Assembly (NCBI GenBank): GCA_020466095.1
Contig: CM035807.1
Span: 115,188,124 to 115,252,123, forward strand
Direction: 5' to 3'
Length of the DNA stretch: 64,000 nucleotides
Origin: Chlorops oryzae
Taxonomy: Eukaryota; Arthropoda; Insecta; Diptera; Chloropidae
The notes under the pieces were generated by a model. That model was not told the origin of the DNA and ran no database searches. It saw only the letters and a list, made by a program, of their open reading frames with translations. The translations under genes were made by a program, and so were the position numbers. Shown one piece after another: positions 33,210 to 44,079 of this stretch. Position 1 is the first letter of the stretch. Every line of letters starts with the position of its first letter.

Positions 33210-33528
33210 ACACTGAGCGAAATTTACCATGACTTTTTTAAAAAGGGCGCATTGTTATTCACAGTAATTTTGATTTTCGAGCAGAACAAAAATTTCAAAA
33301 GAAAAATGGTTAAGTCAACAACATTTTTGGTTGATTTGAAAGGAAATATATTTAATTACATTTCTTTACGTTCGGTATAATTCTCATTTGGTTTATAAAA
33401 TAGGACAGATAAAGATATTTATTCATCTTAGAAATTTTGAAGTACATTGGTGAATGGAAAGATACAATATCGTGATAATTCCATGTATAAAATAGGACTA
33501 TAATATTCAGTTCATCGAGACTTTTGAA

Positions 33529-34158
33529 TAGAGATGGGCAAATGGGAAATACATCGATATATATCGTATCGATTTATTTAAAAAGCATCGAAATTGAAAC
33601 GATACTATCGGGGGGAAAATATCGATTTTTCGATATATCGAAATTATAAATACCAATTAAAAATTACTATTTTACTAAAATACAGTGTACCTTCTGCTTG
33701 GGGAGAACCCTCCTAAGCGGACACTACTCTAAACGGACAGATTTCAGGAATTTTCTTGTGCTCCTGCTTCTCAAATACTTTCCTCTTAAGCGAATACCTC
33801 TGTTAAGCGGACATATATTTGGATCCCGTAGGTGTCTGCCTAAGACAGAGTACACTGTACATATTTTAGACAAAATTGGAGTGTACAAAAGGACGTTTTC
33901 GAGTTCTCAGATGGTATGATAAGATATGATACGATAAGATAAGACATGAACGATTAAAATGCCGCTTTATATCCAAGAGAAATACGTGTGAAGCACAGGT
34001 TTACAACGACAGACATATATAAAATATCGCTTTCGATGTCGGGAAAAGTATATCGATGTACGATATATCGCCGAGCAAAAATATCGGCATAAAATTTTCG
34101 ATATATCGTTTTAAAAATATCGATGTTTTGATATATCGATATTTTTTGCCCATCCCTA
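33529..34158. mobile_element. TAGGGATGGGC hAT-like element, left-arm copy
   Basis: TAGAGATGGGCAAAT and TTTTTTGCCCATCCCTA ends. Enlarged by an internal CAGTGTAC MITE (33683-33857). Confidence 0.75.
33683..33857. mobile_element. pogo-like MITE (CAGTGTAC ends, TA target), left arm
   Basis: CAGTGTACCTTCTGCTTG and GTACACTG ends between TA dinucleotides. Internal TAAGCGGACA words. The CAGTG start and TA target fit the pogo group of Tc1/mariner. Confidence 0.65.
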
Positions 34159-35919
34159 AATCTTTGTTTTTTTCAACAAGAAAAATTGTTAAATTAAAAA
34201 TATTCCTTGTTGAAGCCGTTTTGTATGTTTTTCCTTTTGAATTAACCAATTTTCTGGTTGATTTTTTTCTCTGTGTACCTACTTTTAAGGAATTATTTCG
34301 AACAAAAAAAATGTATGCTGGAAAAATTTGACTTCAGAGGTTTTTGAAATGACCGATTCAAATATATAACAATATTGATTGATGTGAGAAATGAAATGAA
34401 TTCAGATCATTTAAGAAAAGATTTTCTGTTCAAATTAACACTAATTATTATTATTAAAAAAAAATAATCTCAAAAATTATAGACTCGAAAGTCTATAAAA
34501 ACTTTTTTCCAAATTCTGATGATGATTGATTAGATTCTCTTTCAAGCCTTCTACTCACCCAGGGAGCATTGTTATAAAACATAAAAATACTTTAATTAAA
34601 ATAAATCGCATGAAAATCGTAACAGCTTGGATCGAATTTCGCCCGACAAAAAGGAGACTCAAAACGTAACACGAAAAAACCTGATGGCCTCTTGTTAACT
34701 TGACAACATTGACATTAAAACCATTTTTTGTTTTTTTGATTTTTTTTCCGGCTAGTCCTCGAGGGTATTACAATAAGTACGTGACGAAATGCAGACGCAA
34801 AAGTATTCCACACATAATTCTTCTACTTTCCCACCGCAAAGGTTAGATTTTGCTCTATAAAAAATGGACATCGAATCGTTACACGAATTAACTATACACA
34901 TACATACATACATATGTTTATAATTGAAAAAATACAAGTGATTGAGGATTATAGATCCTTTGTAGGTAATATCCAAAAAGGAATCCATTGAAATGAAAAT
35001 CTCAGCTTAGCAGAAAACTTTTTCAAAGCACCATAAAAGATTGCATAAAATATTAAAAACTCATCTAAAGTGATTAAGGATATGTGTGTGTTGGCATCTG
35101 TACCATCGTACCCGTACACGTAGAGCGCCAACTACGATAACTAGCCGCCAATTAGAGAAGCATCCTCATCAAGTACCTTCGAGTAATTTAGATCCTGCTG
35201 GTTAGTGGCTATTTCCGGAATGTAATCGTTTTTTTTAATGTTTAATGATGTAATAACAGCTCAAAGGGATTAGTTGAAAGCTATTATAATAGCTTCTGTA
35301 TGGGATTGAAGGATAATCGACTTAGAAGAGCGATGGTGGTGAGTCGATTGTTCGATCAAACTTTTAACAAATTATTATGTACATATGTACAGAAGTGTGC
35401 TAATGAGACAGATTGTCTGGGCCAGCTGTTTTATTTAAAGGTATGTTCGTGGGCACATTTTAGGCTATCCTCAGCCAAGCGGACACCTTATATCGGAAAC
35501 TCAGACCTCATTCGTTCAATGAGTCTTCGAATTTGATTGATTAGATTGCGTAGCTTGGAGTAGAGTAGAAAAAAGAAATAAGTACTAAAAATAAACATTT
35601 TCGAACTCCATATTTCGTAAGATCCTTGAGGCTTACTTCGCTTAATAATTTTGTAGGTACACAGAGAAAAAAATCAACCAGAAAATTGGTTAATTCAAAA
35701 GGAAAAACATACAAAACGGCTTCAACAAGGAATATTTTTAATTTTAACAATTTTTCTTGTTGGAAAAAACAAAGATTTAGGGATGGGCAAAAAATATCGA
35801 TATATCAAAACATCGATATTTTTAAAACGATATATCGAAAATTTATGCCGATATTTTTGCTCGGCGATTTATCGTACATCGATATACTTTTCCCGACATC
35901 AAAAGCGATTTTTTATATA

Positions 35920-36101
35920 CAGTGAAACCTCCACTCTGCGGACACTCCCATATGCGGACACCTCTTATAATCGGACAAAATTTTAAAATCTTAGCTTTAC
36001 GAACTTGTTTCAGTACAAACTCACCTCTCATATGCGGACACCTCCCATATCCAGACAAAATTTTGCTAACCGTCAGTGTCCGCATATGGGAGGTTTCACT
36101 G
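35920..36101. mobile_element. pogo-like MITE unique to the right arm
   Basis: CAGTGAAACCTCCACTCTGC and GGGAGGTTTCACTG ends with TA on both sides and internal ATATGCGGACACCTC words. Absent from the left arm, so it inserted after the arms formed. Confidence 0.8.
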
Positions 36102-36220
36102 TATATATAAAGCGGCATTTTAATCGTTCATGTCTTATCTTATCGTATCATATCTTATCATACCATCTGAGAAGTCGAAAACGTCCTTTTTGTACACTCC
36201 AATTTTGTCTAAAATATGTA

Positions 36221-36396
36221 CAGTGTACTCTGTCTTAGGCAGACACCTACGGGATCCAAATTGTATGTCCGCTTAACAGAAGTATTCGCTTAAGAGGAAA
36301 GTATTTGAGAAGCAGGAACACAAGAAAATTCCTGAAATCTGTCCGTTTAGAGAAGTGTCCGCTTAGGAGGGTTCTCCCCAAGCAGAAGGTACACTG
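36221..36396. mobile_element. pogo-like MITE (CAGTGTAC ends), right-arm copy
   Basis: Reverse complement of 33683-33857, carried along in the arm duplication. Confidence 0.65.
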
Positions 36397-36789
36397 TATT
36401 TTAGTAAAATAGTAATTTTTAATTGGTATTTATAATTTCGATATATCGAAAAATCGATATTTTCCCCCCGATAGTATCGTTTCAATTTCGATGCTTTTTA
36501 AATAAATCGATACGATATAAATCGATAAATTTTCCCATATTGCCCATCCCTACTTCAAAAGTTCTAAGATGAATGAATATCTTATATGTTATATTTTATA
36601 AACCAAATGAGAATTATACCGAACGTAAAGAAATGTAATTAAACATATTTCCTTTCAAATCAACCAAAAAATGTTGTTGACTCAACAATTTTTCTTTTGA
36701 AATTTTCGTTCTGCTCGAAAATCAAAAAGGACTGTGAATAACAATGCGCCCTTTTAAAAAAATCATGGTAAATTTCTCTCAGTGTATTG

Positions 36790-38006
36790 AAAAAAAAAAA
36801 AAAAAACAATTCAAGACAAAAGGTCAAGCATCATGGACGTGCTGTCTGACAAAAAAACCAAAAAAAAGAACATTTTTTCCGAAATTAGAACTAAAAACAA
36901 ACTAGAACTTCATTTACTTAAAAGTTCAAAGGTTCTTTCAGATCCTCCTAACAATCCAATGTAGATTTTCTTTGTAGAGTGATAAATCAACAGAGCGCAA
37001 AGTGGTTTGAATTCTTCCTTCGTGTTTTATAAAAGCAAAGTTGAAAACGCAGAAACGCAGCTCTTGAATCAACCTTAAGGACATCAGTGTTAAATTGCAT
37101 AACCCTGGATAATGAGGATAAAACGAGATAACTAAATAAAAATAATCCGCAATAAATGGTTCTCCGCAACTCATTATAATATAGTGTTGGTATTAATGTT
37201 GGTGTAAGTTTTAAGTGTTGAGTGTTGGCAATGAACATTGTCAAGTGCTCATGTCTTTGGCATGGAACAGCCACAACTATTACCTTCAAGTACATTGTAA
37301 TTGTGTCTGAATTGTTGTTCGGCTAAGCCATTCAGAGCTGACTTGTTGCTACTGGTAATGTGCTGCGAACAACAGGAATTGTCGTGTCATTTCTGCGTGT
37401 CCTTGCTGGAACGTGTAACTAAAACTGAATCCTTTTTGCTTTCTTCCCATAACGGTATGATATAAAATTTCTAATTAAGTTTCCGGAATTATTTATTGGA
37501 GCTATAAAAATAAAAATTCTTGATCATGGAGATTTGTCCCCGTTTTCCATCTTTCTATGGATGTGAATGGAAATGGCTGAAGGAGGAAATGGATGGAGCT
37601 GCTGACAATTTTTTAAAATTTCATTTCATTTTAATGCAAATTTACACACAGTAATCGTGATTGAAACAATAAAATTGCTATGCTTTATTATATTTTAAAG
37701 TGTTTTATTGTTGCGTTTCACGAAAGTGTCAGAAAAACGCAAAAGCTCTCTTTAGCATAAAATTCGATTTTTAATGGTTTTTTATATGTATTTATTAATA
37801 TAAGCCCGAGAGCGATTTTTCATGAATCATTGAATGTGGGGAAAATAGAAAAAAAATACAAAAGAGTTGACAAAAGGAAATCGAACGCATAAAAATTCAA
37901 TAATCTCTCTTGCATAAAAAAAGTGTTAATTGTTTTATAGTCGATAGATTATCCCAATTTAATACACACATATATGTATGAATGGAAATGCCCATATGTT
38001 TCACCT
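36790..38006. other. Intergenic, nothing supported
   Basis: An A-run lies at 36788-36806. No gene, promoter pair or repeat relation identified. Confidence 0.4.
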
Positions 38007-38035
38007 CCCAGCCAACCATATGCGGAGCGCTCCGA

Positions 38036-38310
38036 AGTAGGAATAAACTATGGTCATGTTTTTCTATAGGACTAAGCTATGGTCATGTTTTTCTATAGGA
38101 ATAAACTATGGTCATGTTTTTCTATAGGACTAAGCTATGGTCATGTTTTTCTATAGGAATAAACTGTGGTCATGTTTTTCTATAGGACTAAGCTATGGTC
38201 ATGTTTTTCTATAGGAATAAACTATGGTCATGTTTTTCTATAGGAATAATCTATGGTCATGTTTTTCTATAGGACTAAGCTATGGTCATGTTTTTCCATA
38301 GGAATAAACT
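38036..38310. repeat. Minisatellite, 29-bp unit, about 9.5 copies
   Basis: The unit ACTATGGTCATGTTTTTC plus TATAGGAATAA alternates with a TATAGGACTAAGCT variant, so the array has partial 58-bp higher-order periodicity. Confidence 0.9.
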
Positions 38311-38489
38311 TACCCTGTCTACATAAATTTTTGATCACACTTTTTGAGCAAAAATACTAAATTCTATGTGCAATCAAATTCGTAGCCGTAGTCAAAAATG
38401 TATGTCAATTTATTACAAAATGAACACATTCGTCCACAGTAAGCAAAAACATATCGTAATACATTTAGTAAAGTTTCAAGCAAGTTTTT

Positions 38490-38625
38490 TGCATGTAACT
38501 CCTGAGGGGTGCATTTGCGACCCACCACCCTCCCCCCCTTGCAATACGATTTTTGGTCCGTCTGACCCCCCTATCACCTCCTTTTTTTTTGATCTATTGA
38601 GTATGGAACACCCTGTATATATAGT
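38490..38625 (-). repeat. ACAGGGTGTTCC-type dispersed repeat, copy 2
   Basis: Inverted, diverged relative of 20837-20960, sharing the terminal TATACAGGGTGTTCC, the GGGGGTCAGA tract and CACCCCTCAGGAGTTACA. Confidence 0.65.
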
Positions 38626-39154
38626 AACGTTGCCAGATGATATTTCTTGCAAAGCAAACACATTTCTCACATTTTTGCGAGAAAAAAATAAAGACTTACT
38701 CCAAATGATAACGTTTCTTCTTACTTAAATAGATAATATATGGGCCAAAATTCTATTTAATGCCTAAATTTCTGTCTCTGTTAACGAAAATCAGTGTTCG
38801 TAAAAGAGCAAATCAAGAGCACCTTCAAGGAGCGTTCAGAGAGTCATGCTTTAAAAATTCACTATCTCCTGGGTTATCTTTGGATTAATTTAGGGTTCCT
38901 TTTTTTTTTAAATTGTAGGCAAATAGAGGAGTCCGCACGGAATCCGTGCGGTTTATCTGAGGGAGCATTTCAGGACGCCGAAAACGCTCCTTTTAGGAGT
39001 CCGCAGGGCACACTTTTTTCATATGTTTTGAAAAGGCCCTTTTTTCCCGCAAACACGCTCATTTAGGATCCTTTCAGGAGGCTCCTTAGGAGTGCAAACG
39101 CACCGTATTGGGAGTCCTAAAGGACTTCCGTGGGGACTTCAATGGTTGGCTGGG

Positions 39155-39726
39155 CTGTGGCAATAGAAAATCATTACATAATTACAAAATTCGTGTGAAT
39201 TGCTTCATGAAATATTTCAATTAAGTAGATGGGTTAATCGAATTGTAGAAATATATTTTCCAACAAAACTGATATGCGACTCATATGAATGTCGAAAGCG
39301 GTGTCCCAAGAATGTTAGGATTTTTGAGTATTTTTAAATTATTTTTATCGGAAGAGGTTTAGAGGTTGTCCTACTCGGATTTTCTCAAAAGATTTTGAGT
39401 TCTTTTGAGTCCATAGGAAATGTTTTTGAAGAGCTTCTGGGGGGGACCTTTCGGTCTAGAATTTTTTGAAAATCGATTATTTTTTTAAAATATATTTTCG
39501 GAAGAATAGACTTCTAAGAATATGCTGGCAAAGTTTCGTGAAGATAGTGACAATATTTTCTTTACTGCAGCCGTTTTAGTAGGTGGAGACAACAGGCAGC
39601 GCGCTTGATCAGAGCAACTTTGAACGCGTTTATCTCAAAACCACTTTTTTTGAAATGGCGTACATGAAAACAAAAAAAACCATCGAACCGATTCGTCTGA
39701 AATTTTTATATGTTATTCACAACATC
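39155..39726. other. Intergenic, nothing supported
   Basis: No gene or repeat boundary that I can support. Confidence 0.4.
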
Positions 39727-39910
39727 GATGGCTATCGGGTGAGCTAAAATCAAAATTTTATTTCAAGAACTTCATATTTTTTCATTAAAAAAATGGTCAA
39801 AAATAGGGCGTTTTTTGATGTGTTAAATGAAAAATTGCGCCATTTTGTCAATTTTTGTTCGTTTTTTTTTTTTTTTTTTTTTTTTTTTTGTAGCTCACCC
39901 GATAGCTGCA
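39727..39910. repeat. Small inverted repeat with internal poly(T)
   Basis: GCTATCGGGTGAGCTA near 39731 is inverted as TAGCTCACCCGATAGC near 39891. A run of about 30 T lies at 39859-39889. Confidence 0.6.
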
Positions 39911-39928
39911 TTCATTCTGATTAATAAT

Positions 39929-40172
39929 CAGGCTTCGGATTTTATTGACTTTTATAAATTTAAAGCATACTTTACGGGGCAAAAATATTTTCGTACCACC
40001 ATTTTGCGAATAAGTTAGGCGAAGTTGAACTGCAAATCGCTTTTTTAATTTCAAGAAAATTCATATTGAAGTCAAAAATTGATTTGAATCCTAATTTTAT
40101 TTGAGTTGAACAAAACTTTTACTCCATAAAGTATGCTTTAAAATTATAAAAGCCAACAAAATCCGAGCCCTA
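39929..40172. mobile_element. hAT-type MITE, CAGGGCTCGG family, copy C
   Basis: CAGGCTTCGGATTTTATTGA and CCGAGCCCTA ends with a perfect 8-bp target duplication TTAATAAT (39921-39928, 40173-40180). Confidence 0.92.
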
Positions 40173-40180
40173 TTAATAAT

Positions 40181-41114
40181 AAATTTTTTTCTTTTCTCTT
40201 TCGTCTATTTCGCCGCCATTTTTAAAATAGAAAAAAAAATTTAATAAATAAAACAACATTTTTTTTTCGGATTGTCAATAAATAAAACAATAGTCCTGCA
40301 AGCTTAGAAACCCGTTTTTTATTTGGCTTAATACCAAGAAAATATCATGAAAATACCCAAAATTTTCGTGCTCTAGACCAGAAGGTCCCCTTAAGTATCT
40401 GGCCGGATGAAAAATATCCAAGCTTTCTGCTCGTGTAAATAAACTGAAAATTAGTACTAATTTTATTGGTGATTAGGGCGTCATAAATTGTACTTTGTAA
40501 ATGGGGAAAGTAATGATGCCGTTTCAAAGAATTCATTATCAATTTGCCATAAGAAAGTATTTTACTCTTGTCACATAATTTTATCGAAATCCCTATCCTT
40601 AAAAAAAATACGTAGCATACTTTAAGGCTTAGAATTTGTATTTTTTTTTTTTTGCTTATTCTCGATTAGCACACACAAAGTTTTCTTTCGAATTTCTCTA
40701 ATTATTAGAATAGACACGTGAGACGACGGTTAATTTTTGCTCTTCAGTTTGCCCTTCTCGCCTACGACTGAATTTATATTAAAAGATTTCGAAATGACGA
40801 TTCTTCCTTTCCATGGGCAATGATTTACGTCTAAAACTGAGCTAATGTAATCAATCATTGCACCCACAATCCATACAGTTAATTTTCTCAACAAAGTCAT
40901 ATCTGAGGTGAAATTGAAGATAGCAAATACTTTGGTCATTAATCCATAATAATTTGAATTTATTTATTCTTCAACGTTCTAAGCAGATGTTGGGGGCAAA
41001 AAGTATTTTTTGGGACATCCCAATGAAGTCATAAGGCACAATATTTAAATTATGATACTCAAAATGTATTCTTACATAGGTACATGAATATTAAAAATCA
41101 CTTAGATCCCAACA
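40181..41114. other. Intergenic, nothing supported
   Basis: AT-rich. Only short frames without recognisable features. Confidence 0.4.
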
Positions 41115-41377
41115 TATGGCATTGCTTGCTACTAAATTGGCACAATTCAAAATTTCGCATTTCTCGAAAATCATTCAATCTCTCTTGAAAGTAAGGAAAA
41201 ATAATATTTTTTCTAAACTTCTTATATTAATTTCAATCGACTGCTGCATCAGTCAATATAAGTGTTAATTTTCTAGATGTTGGGTTTCTTACAGAAAAAT
41301 GCAATCGAACATAAAAAAAATTGATTAAAAAAATTTTGAATTGTGCCGATTTATTAGCAAGGGTGCGATATGCCATT
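41115..41377. mobile_element. TIR MITE, CGCACNCTTGCTA family, copy 2
   Basis: Direct copy of 21927-22178 with longer preserved ends (ATATGGCATTGCTTGCTACT / AAGGGTGCGATATGCCAT). Confidence 0.8.
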
Positions 41378-41379
41378 GA

Positions 41380-41780
41380 TTGCTTTAACCCGTTCGCGGA
41401 CAAAGCTTTTTTTTTTTTGAATTGCTTATTGAAACTTTCCACATACACTGAACATTTTTATTGGTCGAGACGTACCTAAATGATGGAATATTGTTGCATA
41501 CGGATCGGTCAAAATTAAGCTGATCTATGCATTACGCGACCGGAATTTATGGATATTTTCACTATTTATGCCGAAAAATTGAAGTTCTTAGTTAACATAC
41601 CTTTCATGAAATTTTAAGATACTCAATCGAAAATCTTTTTCTGAACAAAATTAATCGAAGAAAAATTCCCTCTCGTGACAAAAATCGATTCAATTAAATT
41701 GCAAAAGAACTAGTTTTTTTCACAAATAAATTCATTCTCAAAGAATATTTCTCTTTTTTAATTGTAATTAATATGCCTCC
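41380..41780. other. Intergenic, nothing supported
   Basis: No gene or repeat relation seen. Confidence 0.4.
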
Positions 41781-41789
41781 GAATTTGAA

Positions 41790-42165
41790 TAGTTAAAAAA
41801 ATTAAAAATTCAAAAAATTTCAAATTTTTTTAATTTAATTAATAATGCCTCCTAAATTTGAATATGAAAAAATATTAAAAAAAATTTTTTTTTAATGTCA
41901 AAAAATTCAAATTCAAAAAATATTCAAAAAAAATTCAAAAAATTCAATTTTAAAAAATTCAAAAATCAAATATTCAAAAAATTTCAAAAAAAATTTTTTT
42001 TAAATGCAAAAAATTCAAAATATTCAAAAAAATTCAAAACAAAATTCAAAAAATTCCAAATATTCAAAAAAAATTTTTTATTAAATTCAAAAATTCACAA
42101 AATATTCAAAATATTCAAAAAAATTCTATAAATTCAAATTCAAAAAATTCACAGTAAAAAATTCC
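41790..42165. repeat. Degenerate ATTCAAAAAAT satellite-like tract
   Basis: About 375 bases of variable 8-14-bp units (ATTCAAAAAAT, AATTCAAAAAA), similar in word structure to the array in AstCC intron 1 (52363-53316). Confidence 0.85.
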
Positions 42166-42194
42166 AAATTTGTTCGATTTAGTATGCTTATTAA

Positions 42195-42867
42195 CAGGGC
42201 TCGGATTTCGTTGTCTTTTATAAATTTAAAGCATACTTTATGGGGCAAAAATAATTTCGTACCACCATTTTGCGAATAAGTTAAGCGAAGTTGAACTTCA
42301 AATCGCTTTTTTAATTTCAAAAAAATTCATATTGAAGTCAAAAATCGATTTGAATCCTAACTTTAGGTGAGTTGAACAAAATTTGTGCTCCATAAAGTAT
42401 GCTTTAAAATTATAAAAGTCAACAAAATCCGAGCCCTACTCATCACACAAATTCATGTAAATAATCTGATTACAAATAACTTAAGCTCCTTTTCGGCGAC
42501 ATCAGTGGAGCTTGAATCAGTTGAATTGTTTTAATTCAGCACCTAAAGGTATACATTTAATTATTTTATGACTAATACAATTAATTCCCAAAGGATTTAA
42601 AATAATTTTTAAAATGATCCGCAAAACACCCAAAAGCCCTAATCGAGACATGCTTAAATGGACATCTCTACAGGTATGAAAATATACATATATATTATTT
42701 ACAAGCATACTTTTGGGTGCCGAATTCAAACAATTTCTGTTGCCTTCAAAAGACTTATCGGAACCAATGTATGTTTTTTTTGCAATTATTTTTTATTTTG
42801 CTCTTTATAATCCTCCTATCAATTCCATATTTATTAACAATGCTCATCATCATCATCATAAGTAGTA
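42195..42867. mobile_element. hAT-type MITE copy D plus captured AstCC 3' flank, with its own 8-bp target duplication
   Basis: 42195-42438 is MITE copy D (CAGGGCTCGG ... CCGAGCCCTA). The next 430 bases (42439-42858) match 50988-51435, the 3' flank of AstCC, and open with CTCATCAC, the target duplication of MITE copy F. The whole block is bounded by CTTATTAA at 42187-42194 and 42868-42875. Homology ends at a (CAT)n tract nine bases before the right duplication. Confidence 0.75.
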
Positions 42868-42875
42868 CTTATTAA

Positions 42876-43730
42876 AATGTTTATTTGTCAAATTATCAAA
42901 AAAAAAAGCCTACTTCAGTTAATAAAATATTCAAAAAGCACAGTTAAATGCAAAAAAAAAATTCATTAAATTCAGAGCTGATGCTACGGGCAAGTCCATA
43001 TTTATACTGAGGCAAAAATTAGCCAAGAGCAATTCAATTCATTATCAGTTGTGTAATTATTTCGATAATTGATATTAAAAGAATTTATATTTTTCCGGCT
43101 TTCCGTCATCAATGAGGACACGCTCTCAATGAAGTGTGAAAATTTTATGTCTGAAAAATCACAATCATTTTAATACCTTCAAGCAAGATTTTTAGACAAT
43201 CTCTTAATAGCTCGTTATATTTTGCATCGGAAACTTGAGAGGAGGTCTGACAGGACCTTTTGTGATAATATGACTTCCATAATTAATCCCTACAACTTAG
43301 CAACGTCAGGATATGAAAATCACTATTAACTTATCATAATTTTTCTATTGATTTCCATCGAGAAAATTCTTTTTAACAACAATAAAAATTTTTGAAGCTT
43401 AGAGTCTTTGCTCACCTTAAAAAGGGTCCTTTGAAGATGAAATTTGAATTCTTTTGCGCACTTTTTTCTCCAGAAAATGACGCTCTACAGATTACCACTC
43501 GCTTTAAATTGGACTTTCGAAACTCTTTACGATTCTGTACGTTTAAAAAAAAAAAAAAATAACACACAACAGCGACTTGAGATGCAGATGGACGTCAGAC
43601 GATGACAACTTTTCAGCTGTCTCCACGAGTGAAATCCTCGGACAGTGAAAGTATAATTTCCGTTGATTTAAACACGGAAACAGGAAACTGACTTGCTATA
43701 TGCTTTCGCAGTTGATTTCAGCATAAAAAT
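42876..43730. other. Intergenic, nothing supported
   Basis: No supported gene. An A-run lies at about 43546-43559. Confidence 0.4.
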
Positions 43731-43799
43731 GTACAAAGTCCGTCTCGAGTGACTTTGGATTTTGATTCTCTGAGCTGTGTGTGCGAACGCCAAGAAGTT

Positions 43800-43850
43800 A
43801 GAATAATGACTCAGTTTCAGCTTGGCGAGGAATACGCTTTTATAGACCGA
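43800..43850 (-). promoter_or_regulatory. Candidate minus-strand core promoter
   Basis: On the minus strand TATAAAAGC (first T at 43844) is followed 37 bases later by TCATTA, an imperfect initiator. The surroundings are GC-richer than the region. It could serve a distal non-coding 5' exon of AstC, about 18.5 kb away, or an unseen gene. The TATA-Inr spacing is slightly long. Confidence 0.2.
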
Positions 43851-44079
43851 ATGCGCGCACTCCAATTGTACGGGCTGAAAGTGCAAAGCGCAAGGCAAAC
43901 TCTCTGCGATACGAAGACCACCACTGCCATCAGCCATCACCGCCGCCGCCCCCAACACCATCACAGCAGCATTTTAGGGGCAATGCTCGAGCGGAAACTG
44001 AAAAAAACCACCGAAGCATGCGAAGAAAACATCGAACGCTTTCAGTGTTCAGTTGTCGCGGTTTCACCACGCTAAATAC

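Larger units (their letters stand above)
35778..36552. mobile_element. TAGGGATGGGC hAT-like element, right-arm copy
   Basis: Inverted copy of 33529-34158, lengthened by the 35920-36101 insertion. Ends TAGGGATGGGCAAAA and GCCCATCCCTA. Confidence 0.75.
33210..36785. mobile_element. 3.6-kb hairpin element or inverted duplication with about 1.1-kb arms
   Basis: 33210-34280 is the reverse complement of 35654-36785, apart from an insertion in the right arm at 35920-36101. The outer ends are ACACTGAGCGAAATTTACC and the inner ends CACAGAGAAAAAAATCAACC. The 1.37-kb spacer (34281-35653) has no recognisable gene. Each arm contains a TAGGGATGGGC hAT-like element, itself carrying a TA-target CAGTGTAC MITE, so the duplication happened after those insertions. 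Confidence 0.85.
38007..39154. mobile_element. 1.15-kb element with CCCAGCCAACCAT ends and internal tandem array
   Basis: CCCAGCCAACCAT at the left is inverted at the right as ATGGTTGGCTGGG. Inside are a 29-bp tandem array (38036-38310), an ACAGGGTGTTCC repeat (38490-38625), and a right third full of GGAGTCC/GGACTCC and GGAGC words in both orientations. No transposase frame. Confidence 0.6.
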
